From NCBI RefSeq assembly GCF_038150125.1, contig NZ_JBBVMF010000023.1, forward strand, positions 11,463 through 75,462: 64,000 nucleotides of DNA. The letters run 5' to 3'. The position numbers and the translations under genes are program-made. The stretch is from SW132 sp038150125 (GTDB taxonomy: Bacteria; Bacteroidota; Rhodothermia; Balneolales; Balneolaceae). Each line of letters opens with the position of its first letter. Position 1 is the stretch's first letter. The notes under the pieces were generated by a model that was not told the DNA's origin, did not search any database, and saw nothing but the letters and a program-made list of their open reading frames with translations. Positions 1 through 9,601 of the stretch are shown here, in pieces.

Positions 1-119
1 ATGATCTCGAAGGAATCTTTGTTGTAACTCTGTTTGGCTAAAGCATCAATACAAAACTGAAGCTGATCCCAGTTATTGTAAACCGGTACAATTACACTGA
101 ATTTCAATTTATTGTCCAT
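1..119 (-). CDS. GT2 glycosyltransferase, N-terminal fragment cut by the window edge
   Basis: Only the first 39 codons are in the window; the rest lies before position 1. The reading starts at an ATG (119-117) and contains FSVIVPVYN, the opening beta-strand motif of family 2 glycosyltransferases, followed by a helix rich in Gln, Leu and Ala as usual for this fold. Such enzymes transfer a sugar from a nucleotide sugar on the cytoplasmic face of the inner membrane. Substrate cannot be told from this fragment. The call rests on this motif and on the neighbouring polysaccharide genes. Confidence 0.75.
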   Translation of the reverse strand, partial: MDNKLKFSVIVPVYNNWDQLQFCIDALAKQSYNKDSFEI

Positions 120-1605
120 AGCTATTTGTGGTTTTCTCACCCAGGTTTTTTCTTTCAATCATTCTTTAATCGACTTTGAGTACACGTCTCTTTACAAGTC
201 TATTTAAGATTTTTCGCCTAATTAGTCAAGAGTAAAATCAGCTTTACTTACACTATTTCTGTTACATATAATAAATCATTAGTTGCATATTTTACGTACG
301 CATATTTTTGTTGGGAACGGAAATCTGATTTCATATCAGCCGATGACAACTTGCACAGCTACCTGTAAATGCGAATAGAATGACGAATGCGCGCTCCCGA
401 CTAAAGGAATAATTTATAATTCGAATAGCCAAGGAGAATTTCACCCCAAGGCTACTCGACTATAAGGTTCTACCGAAAACTTTGCGGGGAGGAGCAAAAT
501 TCCTGAACGATTGTTTCAGCCCATGTTAAATAGCTTCATGAGTTCATTGATTAGCGAGTGGGCGGGGCGAATGTCGCTATAAATTTTTAATATCGACTTA
601 ATCGTCACGCTACCCTACCCCACAGCCGAATTGTGATTATTCTGCGGTCCCTGTAAAAGCAACACGTCTCGCATTACCATACAACTTTAATCACCGATTT
701 AACGGGCTGAATGGCTTATTATATGAATTGGGTCTGTATAGGGAACTATACCAATACGATTATGATACTCACCCACCATGTTCCCTTTAAAACAAATGGG
801 TCTATGTTGATCGGTGTGGGTAATTCATTTTTATGATCTAATCACAATAGAGTAGAGCTAAAAAAATAATTGAAAAATGCACCATATTAGTCCAGGACAC
901 CTTCGGCCTTGAAAGAATTGGCGGTCAAGGGAACCGTAAGATCTGCGGGGACCTTTTATCATATCGCTTCGCGTTCAAAAGATGAGCGGCGGGGAACCGG
1001 TTAACAAGCAATACGCGTTGCGGACCATTGATAAAAGGTAGCAGAGCTTATGTGACCGCGCCTCCCGACAGCTGTCGGGAGGTTCGTTTTGCATCAAGGC
1101 AAAATGAACAGAACTCTTTGTCGATCTGGGTGCGTTAGTTAAAACTCTGATATAATTCATAGGATACATTACATCACCAAACGTATCATCTCAGACATTG
1201 GATTTAATCAATGATCAATTTCAAGCAATCAAATCATAAGCTTTTCGTGTTTTCCTGATACTTTTGAACGGTCAAAAGTATCCATGCCCAAGGCATCCCT
1301 TCGGGGAAACCCACCGGCTAAAGATTTGCTCCGGTGGGCACATTTGAACACTTTGCGATGTAAAAACGAAGGTCCGCATCGCTTTGTCCTTGTAAATTAT
1401 ATTCGGCCGCTCATTTTTTGAACGCGTAGCGATATGTTTTTACACCCATCGCATGCGTGTTAAAATGTGCAGACACCACCTGCTCAAATCGGAGGCCGGT
1501 TAGGTGAAAAGCCCCAACACATTTTTAATTGATTTATTAAACAACCCACACAAATCAATATAGAGCCAAACAAATTCTAAAAGGCCGAAATTTAATTAAG
1601 TTCCG
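120..1605. other. gene-free stretch with hairpins and a dispersed 20-mer
   Basis: No credible coding region is seen in about 1.5 kb. It holds a perfect 22-bp palindrome (1061-1082), a hairpin with an 8-bp GC-rich stem at 1310-1338 (CCCACCGG ... CCGGTGGG), and at 801-820 a copy of a sequence (TCTATGTTGATCGGTGTGGG) that occurs again at 3288-3307 and, in part, inverted at 3790-3810. AATCGGAGGCCGGTT near 1488 recurs near 28100. These look like remains of mobile or repetitive DNA. Confidence 0.6.
1061..1082. repeat. perfect 22-bp palindrome
   Basis: CCTCCCGACAG is followed directly by its exact reverse complement, giving an 11-bp stem with no loop. No T-tract follows, so it is not a typical terminator. 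It could be a protein-binding site or a REP-like remnant. Confidence 0.6.
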
Positions 1606-2760
1606 TCAAACATCTTCAAAAACCTGATGTATTCTCTCTTCCATTTTTTTGGATGAAAACGATTCAACGATGGTCTTTCTGGCAGCTTTACCCAGCGCCA
1701 ATCTTAACTCTTCACTCTCAATTGCTCTCTTCAAATTTATTCGCAGGTCTTCATTGTCTTTTTCCTCTGCAAGCAATCCATTTTTACCATGATCGATCAC
1801 GTGGGGAATGCCGGCGTGGCGTGTCGACACTACGGCTTTTTCCATACTCATCGCTTCAAGAATTGTTACGGGAGTACCCTCCATATCGCCGCTCTCAGCA
1901 ACCCGGCTGTTTAAAACAAAAATATCTGATTTACTTATCAGTTCCTTAACTTTTTCATGAGAAACCGCTCCATACATATGAATCCTGTCTTCGAGGGAAT
2001 ACTCCTTCACAAGTTCCCGGCACTGTGCAAACTGCTTGCCGTCACCGGCTATGTGAAGCTCAATATCAGGGTATTCCAGTGACAGCTTTTTAAATACCCT
2101 GATCAGGTCCGGCACACCTTTCTTTGCCGCTATTCTTCCTGCATGAAGTATGCTGACCTTACCTGATTCCGGCCCGGTCCCGTCAGAGCTAAATTTGTTT
2201 GAATCCACGGAACAGGGGATGACATGCACTTTATTCAGCCACTCATCCAGATTCAGGGTATCGATCATGTGCCTGCTAACCACAATAATCTTCGAGGCAT
2301 AGTCAAAAAGAGCCGGCAATTTCTCTCTGTACTCTTTATCTCTGAGCAAAGTGGATGCATCATAACCATGAAAAGTAACCACCAGGGGGATATTGTGTTT
2401 TTTTGCAATTCCCAGAATCTCTAAAGCCCTGGGCCCGAAATGAGCATGAATGGCTTTAATGTTCTTCTTTTTAAGTAGCGACCTCAGTTCAAACAGGGTG
2501 CGGGTATTGAAATAGAGGTTCGTATCATAGTATTTCCTCGCCAGTTTGGAAACCACCTTATCCGCGAAAAGGTGTGGCTGATCAATTTTTGTTCTTTCAA
2601 AGCTATCTGCATTGAACTTGTGCGGATTCTCAAATTTTTTCGCCATCAGGTGGACATTACAGTGTTTTGCCAGAACCTTCACCTGCTCATACATAAATGT
2701 CTGGCTTAAGAGGAAAAGGATATCATTATAGACAATTACAGTCTCTTCTGGCAGGCCCAT
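1606..2760 (-). CDS. GT4 family glycosyltransferase
   Basis: A 384-residue retaining glycosyltransferase of the GT-B fold (family 4, Glycos_transf_1 type). The N-terminal Rossmann half contains HAHFGP (about 105-110). The C-terminal donor-binding half begins with HAGRIAAKKG (206-215) and carries the family E-x7-E signature in EGTPVTILEAM (294-304). It should act at the inner membrane, adding a sugar during assembly of the repeat unit. The start is an ATG at 2760, with no clear ribosome binding site. It stands alone on the minus strand between two gene-poor, repeat-bearing stretches, so it may be its own transcription unit. Donor and acceptor cannot be read from sequence. Confidence 0.88.
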   Translation of the reverse strand: MGLPEETVIVYNDILFLLSQTFMYEQVKVLAKHCNVHLMAKKFENPHKFNADSFERTKIDQPHLFADKVVSKLARKYYDTNLYFNTRTLFELRSLLKKKNIKAIHAHFGPRALEILGIAKKHNIPLVVTFHGYDASTLLRDKEYREKLPALFDYASKIIVVSRHMIDTLNLDEWLNKVHVIPCSVDSNKFSSDGTGPESGKVSILHAGRIAAKKGVPDLIRVFKKLSLEYPDIELHIAGDGKQFAQCRELVKEYSLEDRIHMYGAVSHEKVKELISKSDIFVLNSRVAESGDMEGTPVTILEAMSMEKAVVSTRHAGIPHVIDHGKNGLLAEEKDNEDLRINLKRAIESEELRLALGKAARKTIVESFSSKKMEERIHQVFEDV

Positions 2761-4061
2761 TGTACAATTGTTTTAATTTGAGAAATCCATGTTAACCCCG
2801 TTTTCTCACCAATGCCGAATCCACGCGGAACTCAGCAGGAAGACGGCAATATGTCGGCAGAAAGCCCGATGGGCGACAAACTTCAGATCAAGCCATTTTA
2901 TCTGTCCGGTAAACAAAGCTGAAATTATTAATTTAATAATATGGGGATATCCTCGCCAAGAGTGCTCTGGAACACTCTGTTATTCAACTGAACCCTTACC
3001 TGCCGATTATACCCTCCGAACGAAAAACCATTTTCACGGTTTTCAATAAGCTCAATGTGAGATAGCAGGATTAAATACTCTGATGAATATTTTTGGTTTT
3101 CACATCACCCGTACTAATCCTGTTTCATTATAAAAAAATAGATTGATCCTTTACAGTTAAACATATCCAATTTTTAACCGTTTATTTAAAATTTTAGCCG
3201 GTTTTCATACTGCTTTGATTGCGGAAAAAACATACATTTTAAAATAAGAACCAATCAGACGTTTCGATGAATCAAATTTATTCGGGCTCTATGTTGATCG
3301 GTGTGGGTATGGGGTGGAATTTTATTACGAGTTATAGTTGAAGGCTATTTTCTTGTCAATAATTTTGTAAGGTTTAAATGAGATAGATACTCCTGATATC
3401 AGCTTTTGAACCAGACCCTGAAAGGGTCAAATATTTCAGCCTGGGGCATCGCCCCAGGTTGGAGATTCGGGTCAATCATTCCCCGAGGCAACAGATGTCA
3501 TCAACGCTACATACCTTCTCGAGGGGTGGTGATCGTAAATCGATTAGTGGCAGTAGGGCGTTGATACGGCCTGAATAACAACCATCGGAATGGGATATAT
3601 GCTGTAATTAGATGAAGGGCCGATGGTTTTTCAAGACGTGCCCGTTTACCTGGGGCGGTGCCCCCAGGCTGTGTTCTATGCCCCTTTTGGCCAAGCCATC
3701 CTTCGGGGCAGGGTCGTATTGTTGACTTCAAAATACCAGTGTAGATTGGGATTGTATTTTACAAGAATAAAAGGATATTTATTTTCATTCACACCGATCA
3801 ACATAGAGCCTTTATTCGATTAGATAGATCCAATATTCTTAATATTAACAACTTAGTTTATTAGATTTGTCCAACCGCTTAAAAAGTGCTTAGTGATGCT
3901 GCCTGTCTGCACACTGTTTCTGCGGGCTCACTGCCTGGTTAGTGACAATAGAGAGTTCCATTTTAGTGAAATTATTTCACAGAGCATTGCATCCACCCCA
4001 TCTTCTGTTCTGAGATGAAGCAGATGTATTTATTTTTAACCTGAAGAAAACGGATTTTGTT
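2761..4061. other. gene-free stretch containing an inverted-repeat-bounded segment
   Basis: No coding region is supported in 1.3 kb. The part from 3285 to 3810 is bounded by perfect inverted repeats and is listed separately. The remainder is AT-rich and featureless to me. Short open frames here have no recognisable motifs and low-quality composition. Confidence 0.6.
3285..3810. repeat. 525-bp segment bounded by perfect 21-bp inverted repeats
   Basis: GGCTCTATGTTGATCGGTGTG at 3285-3305 has its exact reverse complement at 3790-3810. Inside are two strong hairpins with the same stem type, CCTGGGGCATCGCCCCAGG near 3440 and CCTGGGGCGGTGCCCCCAGG near 3650. No transposase is encoded. The arrangement suggests a non-autonomous mobile element (MITE-like) or a pair of dispersed repeats that trapped REP-like hairpins. 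A further copy of the terminal sequence lies at 801-820. Confidence 0.65.
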
Positions 4062-4901
4062 ATGGTACGTAAGGAAGGTTTGGTCAGCGTTATTATACCG
4101 TGCTACAACCACGGAGAGTTTCTTGAAGAGGCCATTGACAGTATTTTATCTCAAACGTACCGGGACTTTGAAATAATTGTAGTAGATGACGGATCGGATA
4201 ATGCAACAACGCTGGCCCTTTTGAAGAATCTTCAGAAACCTAAAACCACCGTCTACAGAAAAAAAAATGGCGGAGCATCTTCAGCAAGAAATTACGGAAT
4301 AGAAAAAAGCTCCGGCAACTACATTCTGACCCTCGATTCAGACGACAGGTTTGCGCCCTCCTTTCTGGAAAAAGCGGTCGCTATCCTGAATCAAAATCCA
4401 AAGGCAGGAATGGTTACCTCCTGGGTCAAGCGGTTCAGTGAAACAGAGACTTCATACGCCCGGCTGGAAGGGGGAGGAATCGAAGATTTTATCATCCGAA
4501 ACCATGCAAGTGCATCCCTTCTTTTCAGGCACAGTTGCTGGCTGGATGCAGGAGGCTACGATGAAGAGATACCCGGTTATGAAGATTGGGACTTTTTTAT
4601 CGGTGTTACCAAGTGCGGGTGGAGAGTAGAATCGATACCTGAATATCTGTTTTACTACCGGTTATTGGAGGGGTCCAACTATGATCAGCATTTAAAAATC
4701 AGTCCGGACATCATAAAATACATGGCAAAAAAACATAAGAAAGTGTTTCAGGAGTACGTAGTGGAAGTGCTTTACAATAAAGAGCTTGTACTGAACGAAT
4801 TCAGAAATTCGCTCAACACATACAAATCTTCCGCTTCCCTGAAAATCGGAAACCTTATTCTGATGCCCTACAGAACCCTGAGAAATTTCAGGAAAAATTA
4901 G
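4062..4901 (+). CDS. GT2 family glycosyltransferase
   Basis: A 279-residue GT-A fold inverting glycosyltransferase. It opens with VSVIIPCYNHGEF (about 8-20), has the nucleotide-binding VDDGS (41-45) and the metal-binding DSDD (92-95), and further on the acceptor-side motif PGYEDWDFFIG. No membrane helix is seen, so it is a cytoplasmic or peripheral enzyme that probably adds one sugar of the surface polysaccharide. It starts at an ATG and is isolated from other plus-strand genes; downstream is a pair of direct repeats rather than a terminator I can recognise. The family call is secure but the substrate is not. Confidence 0.9.
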   Translation: MVRKEGLVSVIIPCYNHGEFLEEAIDSILSQTYRDFEIIVVDDGSDNATTLALLKNLQKPKTTVYRKKNGGASSARNYGIEKSSGNYILTLDSDDRFAPSFLEKAVAILNQNPKAGMVTSWVKRFSETETSYARLEGGGIEDFIIRNHASASLLFRHSCWLDAGGYDEEIPGYEDWDFFIGVTKCGWRVESIPEYLFYYRLLEGSNYDQHLKISPDIIKYMAKKHKKVFQEYVVEVLYNKELVLNEFRNSLNTYKSSASLKIGNLILMPYRTLRNFRKN

Positions 4902-4942
4902 CGCTACTAAAATTGCCCTTATTTTTTTGACGCTTATCTCAA

Positions 4943-5240
4943 GTTCCGCAATATGGCGATGGTTTGGCTACAGAATACGTTTCATTTAAACGTGACGGAA
5001 ACAGTCTATTTCAAAACTTTTTATATACAGCCATTGGTTTCGCCGGTCATTCTTCGGTCACTATTTTATAAGACATCAGATCGTATATAAAATGAGTGGC
5101 GTGCACCTTTTCATGGGGATAAACCAGCCCCGTTTCGGGACGGCATATCTGTAGCTTCCCGGGAATGCGCAGCATTTCCGGGGGTGTAATGACGCCTCAT
5201 TAAAAAGAAGCGCCATAGGTGCGGCATAAATTGAACTCTG
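4943..5240. repeat. direct repeat copy 1 (period 378 bp)
   Basis: This segment runs from TTCCGCAATATGGCGATGG to GAACTCTG and is repeated with scattered differences at 5321-5618. It contains a stem built from CCGGGAATGCGCAGCATTTCCGG and a GCGCC...GGTGCGGC hairpin near its end, similar in style to REP-type elements elsewhere in the window. It does not look coding. Confidence 0.8.
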
Positions 5241-5320
5241 TATTCAATATCAAACTTAAAATCAAAACAGATAGTCCCGCTCAAATTCAATATCTCTCAA
5301 GAGATCAAAGATTAACCCAG

Positions 5321-5618
5321 GCTCCGCAATATGGCGATGGTTTGGCTACAGAATACGTTTCATTCAAACGTGACAGAAAGAGTCCATGTCATAACTTTTC
5401 ATATACAGCCATTGGATTCGCTGGTCATTCTTCGGTCACTATTTTATAAACCATCAGATCGTATATAAAATGAGTGGCGTGCACCTTTTCATGGGGATAA
5501 ACCAGCCCCGTTTCGGGGCGGCATGTCCGTAGCCCCCCGGGAATGCGCAGCATTTCCGGGGGGTATAAGGATGCCTTAAAAAAAGAAGCGCCGTAGGTGC
5601 GGCATCTTCCGAACTCTG
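5321..5618. repeat. direct repeat copy 2 (period 378 bp)
   Basis: This is the second copy of the 4943-5240 repeat, 378 bp downstream, with the same internal hairpins. The copies differ by substitutions and small indels, so the duplication is not very recent. The short open frames overlapping it are not believable genes because they are carried by the repeat and have no family motifs. Confidence 0.8.
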
Positions 5619-5786
5619 AAATCCATCACAGGCATTTCGCATCTGCCGCGCTCAAATATGTCATGCTCGCTTTTTACCCCCCCTGGCCAACACTCGCAGT
5701 AAAAGGGTTAAGGATAGCGAAGTACGAAAAATTTCTTACTGCATATTTCAGTAACCCAATCTCTGATCAACATTATAAACCCGTTA

Positions 5787-7382
5787 TTAACTGAGGCGGC
5801 TTCTGATAGCTCCAAAAATAACGCGCGGATTCTTTACGCTTCTACTGATGAACCTGCGAAGGCGAAGTAACCGGGTGGGCTCATTAAATGGAATGTCAGA
5901 AAGCAGCTCCGGCCAGCCATAGGCAACCATATCACGTTGAAGTACGCCTGCTGCACGGTATTCAACCGGGAGGCGAAGCATCGTTTCATAACAGAATGCC
6001 TCTGCCATAGGGCTTGTACTCTGACGACTCAGCCCACCGGGATTGATCATCCCGCCGGATAAATATGACATTGGCGCCTGCCAGCACCCCATTCTCTGTT
6101 CTATGTAAGCCAGATCAAGCACATCAGCATTTTTTTCACGGAATTCACTCGGAATCTCATTTAACCATTTGGTAGTCGCAGCTTTAACCTCAGCATTATC
6201 CAGAGGTGCTTTAACTTTTTCCATCAGAAATTCTGGAGTCAGGGGTTCACTGGGAACACCTTTTTTCCAGAAAGGTCCCCGTCCTGTTTCACCGCCCATT
6301 CCCGCCAGGTTAAAACGTGCATTTGAATCGAAAGGCTTTCTTTGGTGAACACCGGGAGAGGAAAACAAACCGGGAGATGAAGCTGCCTCTCCTATTCGAA
6401 CAAATCCACGCCTCATGTAATCTTCATTGCCGCTATTTTTGTTTGTATTCCGTTTCACTTCATGTGGCAGTCCGGTAATTCGAGCCAGCCGTCGCGCAAC
6501 ATACAGATCCGTTTGCGACTCAAGATCAGATCCGACGGATGTAGAAAGTATAACATCGGCACCGTCTGCCACAAAAGGCCTGAGCATGGAAAGTACCGCC
6601 CGGGAATCACGGCCGGCTGAAGCAAAAACTTTGAACGAATTGTATTCAGAAGAGAGGGCATCAAGAAAACGCCGCTCATGGTCTACCATAGCAGCCGCCC
6701 CTTCTTTACCAACATGTTTTGGCTTCAGTGCTCCGGAAGGCCAGTGTCTTTCAGACAAAAATGTATCAAGATCCAGGTAGTGATTGGGAAGAAGCCGGTA
6801 TAGACTTTGAAAGGCAGTTAAACCAAATGAGAAATAAGATTTCCTGTTGAGGCAATCGTAAGCCAAACTGAGCTCTTCGTTTCGCTGAATACCGGGCACA
6901 AGATTATGGGATGTCGCAACAACACGTTTCTGCGGATGGTAGACAATAGAATGTGAAGCTCCAAGATACACCCTGCTGATAGATGCACCACCCGGCCCGC
7001 CGATGATAATGGCCACCCATGGGCCCATAATCCCGGTACCGTCACTATACCCGGCAGAGTCACGGCCATAAAAGGCCCGCTCAAATTCCGCGACATCAGA
7101 ATTTTTGCTTACCGGCAGAGTCAACTTCTTCTTTGGAACAATGCCGCCATCTGCGGAAAGGTAAGCCAGTGGTTCCAGCAGCCACCCAAGAGAGTCCCCC
7201 TCTGCAGACAGTAATTCACAGACATAGGCATCCGGATGAGCAGATAGCTGCCAGCCGTGCAGGGAATATTTTCTCCACCCGTGAACACCATCATCTCCTT
7301 CAGGAGTGAGAACCCATTGCCTGTAAAGCTCGTCAGGACTGAGAGGTGCAAGTTCATCAAGAGCCGGGTGATCATTATTCAT
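5787..7382 (-). CDS. asparagine-synthase-like protein (PP-loop ATP pyrophosphatase domain)
   Basis: A 531-residue protein whose second half carries a PP-loop, SAGRDSRAVLSM (255-266), in place of the usual SGG-x-DS of asparagine synthases, followed by GLPHEVKRN. The first half resembles a degraded class II glutamine amidotransferase region, including LLPNHYLDLD, which matches the linker before the synthase domain. It lacks the N-terminal catalytic Cys2, so it should not hydrolyse glutamine. Proteins of this sort occur in polysaccharide loci, where they are thought to amidate or otherwise activate a carboxyl group by adenylation; that role is inference here. The start is the ATG at 7382. The gene stands alone on the minus strand. 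Confidence 0.7.
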   Translation of the reverse strand: MNNDHPALDELAPLSPDELYRQWVLTPEGDDGVHGWRKYSLHGWQLSAHPDAYVCELLSAEGDSLGWLLEPLAYLSADGGIVPKKKLTLPVSKNSDVAEFERAFYGRDSAGYSDGTGIMGPWVAIIIGGPGGASISRVYLGASHSIVYHPQKRVVATSHNLVPGIQRNEELSLAYDCLNRKSYFSFGLTAFQSLYRLLPNHYLDLDTFLSERHWPSGALKPKHVGKEGAAAMVDHERRFLDALSSEYNSFKVFASAGRDSRAVLSMLRPFVADGADVILSTSVGSDLESQTDLYVARRLARITGLPHEVKRNTNKNSGNEDYMRRGFVRIGEAASSPGLFSSPGVHQRKPFDSNARFNLAGMGGETGRGPFWKKGVPSEPLTPEFLMEKVKAPLDNAEVKAATTKWLNEIPSEFREKNADVLDLAYIEQRMGCWQAPMSYLSGGMINPGGLSRQSTSPMAEAFCYETMLRLPVEYRAAGVLQRDMVAYGWPELLSDIPFNEPTRLLRLRRFISRSVKNPRVIFGAIRSRLS

Positions 7383-7640
7383 ATACCTATCTTTTTTTAT
7401 CTGAAGATGATCTTACCATCGTTGCCAACGTCCGCATAAATTGAGATAACGGATAACAGAGAACGAGCACTCCGGCCCAATGTTCCGGCAATAATTTCAA
7501 TAATTATATTTAATTAGCTATTATTTGAACTGTTTTAATCCTGCGGGCCCTATTTTTAAATAATATTTGAAAAAAATTCCCTCACAGATAAAAAATCTTT
7601 ATTAGCATCAAGGTTTAAAGTTCTTCAAATTTAAATAATT

Positions 7641-8075
7641 GTGTCAGACATTCAACCGGTGAACATGGCAAACGTTTCTCATAAAAATCAAGGCCATCAC
7701 CCCAGGACTCTTTATCTGCACATTGGCATTCCCAAAACTGCTTCTACCTGGCTGCAAACCAACGTTTTTTCGAAACTGGACCATTTACAATTCCTGGACT
7801 GCTCGAAAAACACGATGTTTCAGGATATCCCAGACCTTTCTGCAAAGCAGCGCAGCCTGGGAAATATTTTTAGCAGTTCGATTCATATTTGGGAAAAGTT
7901 TGGTGACACAATCTTTGAAGGTCTGATAGGAGACCGGCAGGCCTGGCTCAAAAACGATCAGGATCTGCTCATTTCTGATGAGAGAATCGGGAGGCAGGGA
8001 AGCCGTCCGGCTCTGCTTGCTGCTCACTTACGCTATATAAAACGAAAAGCCTTTAATTGGAGCTTTGTAGCGTCT
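7641..8075 (+). pseudogene. sulfotransferase, 3'-truncated copy
   Basis: The reading starts at a GTG (7641; an ATG lies 8 codons later) and is clearly sulfotransferase for about 140 residues, including the PAPS 5'-phosphosulfate loop IGIPKTASTWLQ. It is a close duplicate of the first part of the gene at 13177-14163, with both DNA and protein nearly identical over about 340 bp. After the equivalent of codon 140 (near 8065) similarity stops and the frame runs on to 8198 into unrelated, Pro/Arg-rich sequence that is really the far end of a minus-strand transposase remnant. The 3'-phosphate binding motif and the acceptor region are missing, so the product should be inactive. Confidence 0.8.
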
Positions 8076-8490
8076 CAAAATTATTTGTGTATTCCGCCGG
8101 CAAGACCACTGGCTCCTCATAACCGGCGTGTACCCGCCCGGCCAACTGCCGGGTCGCCCGCCCCAGCTGCTCGAACTGTTTGTAGCCCGCACAGTTAAGC
8201 CACCGTATTTTCATCAATCGGCCCCTTCAAGCCCAACAGCTTTTGGACGGTGCTATCCCGACTGAGCTGTTCGAAATGGGCCAGTTGCCGGTGACCACAT
8301 AAATAGCCGTAAATGATTACCCCAAAGATTTGCCAATCTTTATACTGACAGTTCGCCCCAAAGCCAAGGTCCAGATGCTCAGCCAGGGCCTGCCCGAAGT
8401 TCAGGGTTTCCAGCAGAAAATCTGAAAACGGAACCAGCCCCCCATAATTGATTAGGCGGTCATCGGTAAATTAAGGGGTAATTGGGGTGG
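8076..8490 (-). pseudogene. transposase N-terminal remnant (IS1380/IS4-like, family tentative)
   Basis: Read on the minus strand from about 8450, the sequence translates to GGLVPFSDFLLETLNFGQAL, then AEHLDLGFGANCQYKDWQIF, a region ending LSRDSTVQKLLGLKGPIDEN. A stop and a frameshift near 8205 follow, and in another frame GYKQFEQLGRATRQLAGRV. This is the style of the N-terminal third of a DDE transposase. The rest of the element is gone. It abuts the point where the sulfotransferase loses homology, so the insertion or a later deletion probably truncated that gene. Confidence 0.6.
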
Positions 8491-8662
8491 TTTTTTTCGT
8501 GGATTTTTGACAAGTTTCTTTCATTTTAAGGGGTCTACTAACAGTTATTTATTATCTTTCTAACTCATTGTTATATATATATTTTGGGTTATAATCTTAT
8601 TCACCTCCCTTATATGGAATATTTAGGTAGTAATTATTATAGCGATATAGAGTTTTCAACTT

Positions 8663-9601
8663 ATGAAATTAACAAAATTTATAAAATCTACAGGTAAACG
8701 TGCACTTCATAAAATGGGTTGGGAATTGCAAAGGATTACTGAAAAAGATACTGGTAAGTTCAAGGAACCCCCACCAATAATTGATGACCCTTTAAAAGCA
8801 TTGCTTCTGCGACAGACAGGGACGCGAGTTGCATTCAATTGCCCTATTGAATTCTGCAGGAATGAGCTTGGTTTTGGATATGGATCCAATGAATGGCACC
8901 CCTTTGTAGCTACTTTAAAACAATATGAACAAAACAACAACCTCCAATACAATGACTCAATCCTGAAGCACTACTATGAATCGTGGCAACCCACGAACGC
9001 AGCTGAAGCATTTGCTGGTTTTGAACAGGCACCGAAAAAATTCCTTCAACTACCTCCATATTGCGCCCTTCTTGTTCCATGGAAATCGAAAACTCCAGAA
9101 TCTCTTTCAGCGAATATGGCGCGTTGGAGGAAAAGTGATTATCGTGAACATGGCCGCTCCGATCTCCAATGGGAAAAAGATGGGCTAAATCTATTTGGCC
9201 CTGTATCTGATGAATTGGGAAAATTCGAGTTCACTCGGCTTAAAAAAATCTACGATCGACTCAAGACAGAGGGTTACGACCGCCATCACGGAGACATAGG
9301 TGTGATGATAGTGCGCAAGGGGAAATATTATCGTTTTTTAAATGCGAATGGAGGAATTCATCGTTGTGCAGCAATGGCTGCCCTCGGATTTAGAAAATTT
9401 CCGGCCCAATTTAAAGCTTCATATTTTATAGCTGATACAAAAGATGCTACTCGTTGGCCACATGTGCTCTCAGGCTTATGGTCTGAAAAATCGGCACTCG
9501 CATATGTTGAATACTTATTTAGCTTTGACAGTAGATCTTGGGTCCGAGACATGGATTTTCCAAATTTAAATTTAAGATCCCCAAAAAACGGTTCTGTTTG
9601 A
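8663..9601 (+). CDS. unknown protein with a ParB-like G-x-HR motif
   Basis: I do not recognise the family of this 312-residue protein. It has no signal peptide or membrane helix. Near residue 233 it has NANGGIHRCAAMAALG followed by a basic/aromatic stretch. The G-x-H-R-x-A-A-x-x-x-L-G pattern resembles the phosphate-binding motif of the ParB/sulfiredoxin fold. A preceding KGKYYRFLNA segment fits the strand that leads to it. The codon use is AT-rich compared with genes before 7.4 kb and after 13.2 kb, matching the two genes that follow, so the three probably arrived together. A role in glycan assembly or modification is suggested only by location. The start ATG at 8663 is the first in frame. 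Confidence 0.6.
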   Translation: MKLTKFIKSTGKRALHKMGWELQRITEKDTGKFKEPPPIIDDPLKALLLRQTGTRVAFNCPIEFCRNELGFGYGSNEWHPFVATLKQYEQNNNLQYNDSILKHYYESWQPTNAAEAFAGFEQAPKKFLQLPPYCALLVPWKSKTPESLSANMARWRKSDYREHGRSDLQWEKDGLNLFGPVSDELGKFEFTRLKKIYDRLKTEGYDRHHGDIGVMIVRKGKYYRFLNANGGIHRCAAMAALGFRKFPAQFKASYFIADTKDATRWPHVLSGLWSEKSALAYVEYLFSFDSRSWVRDMDFPNLNLRSPKNGSV

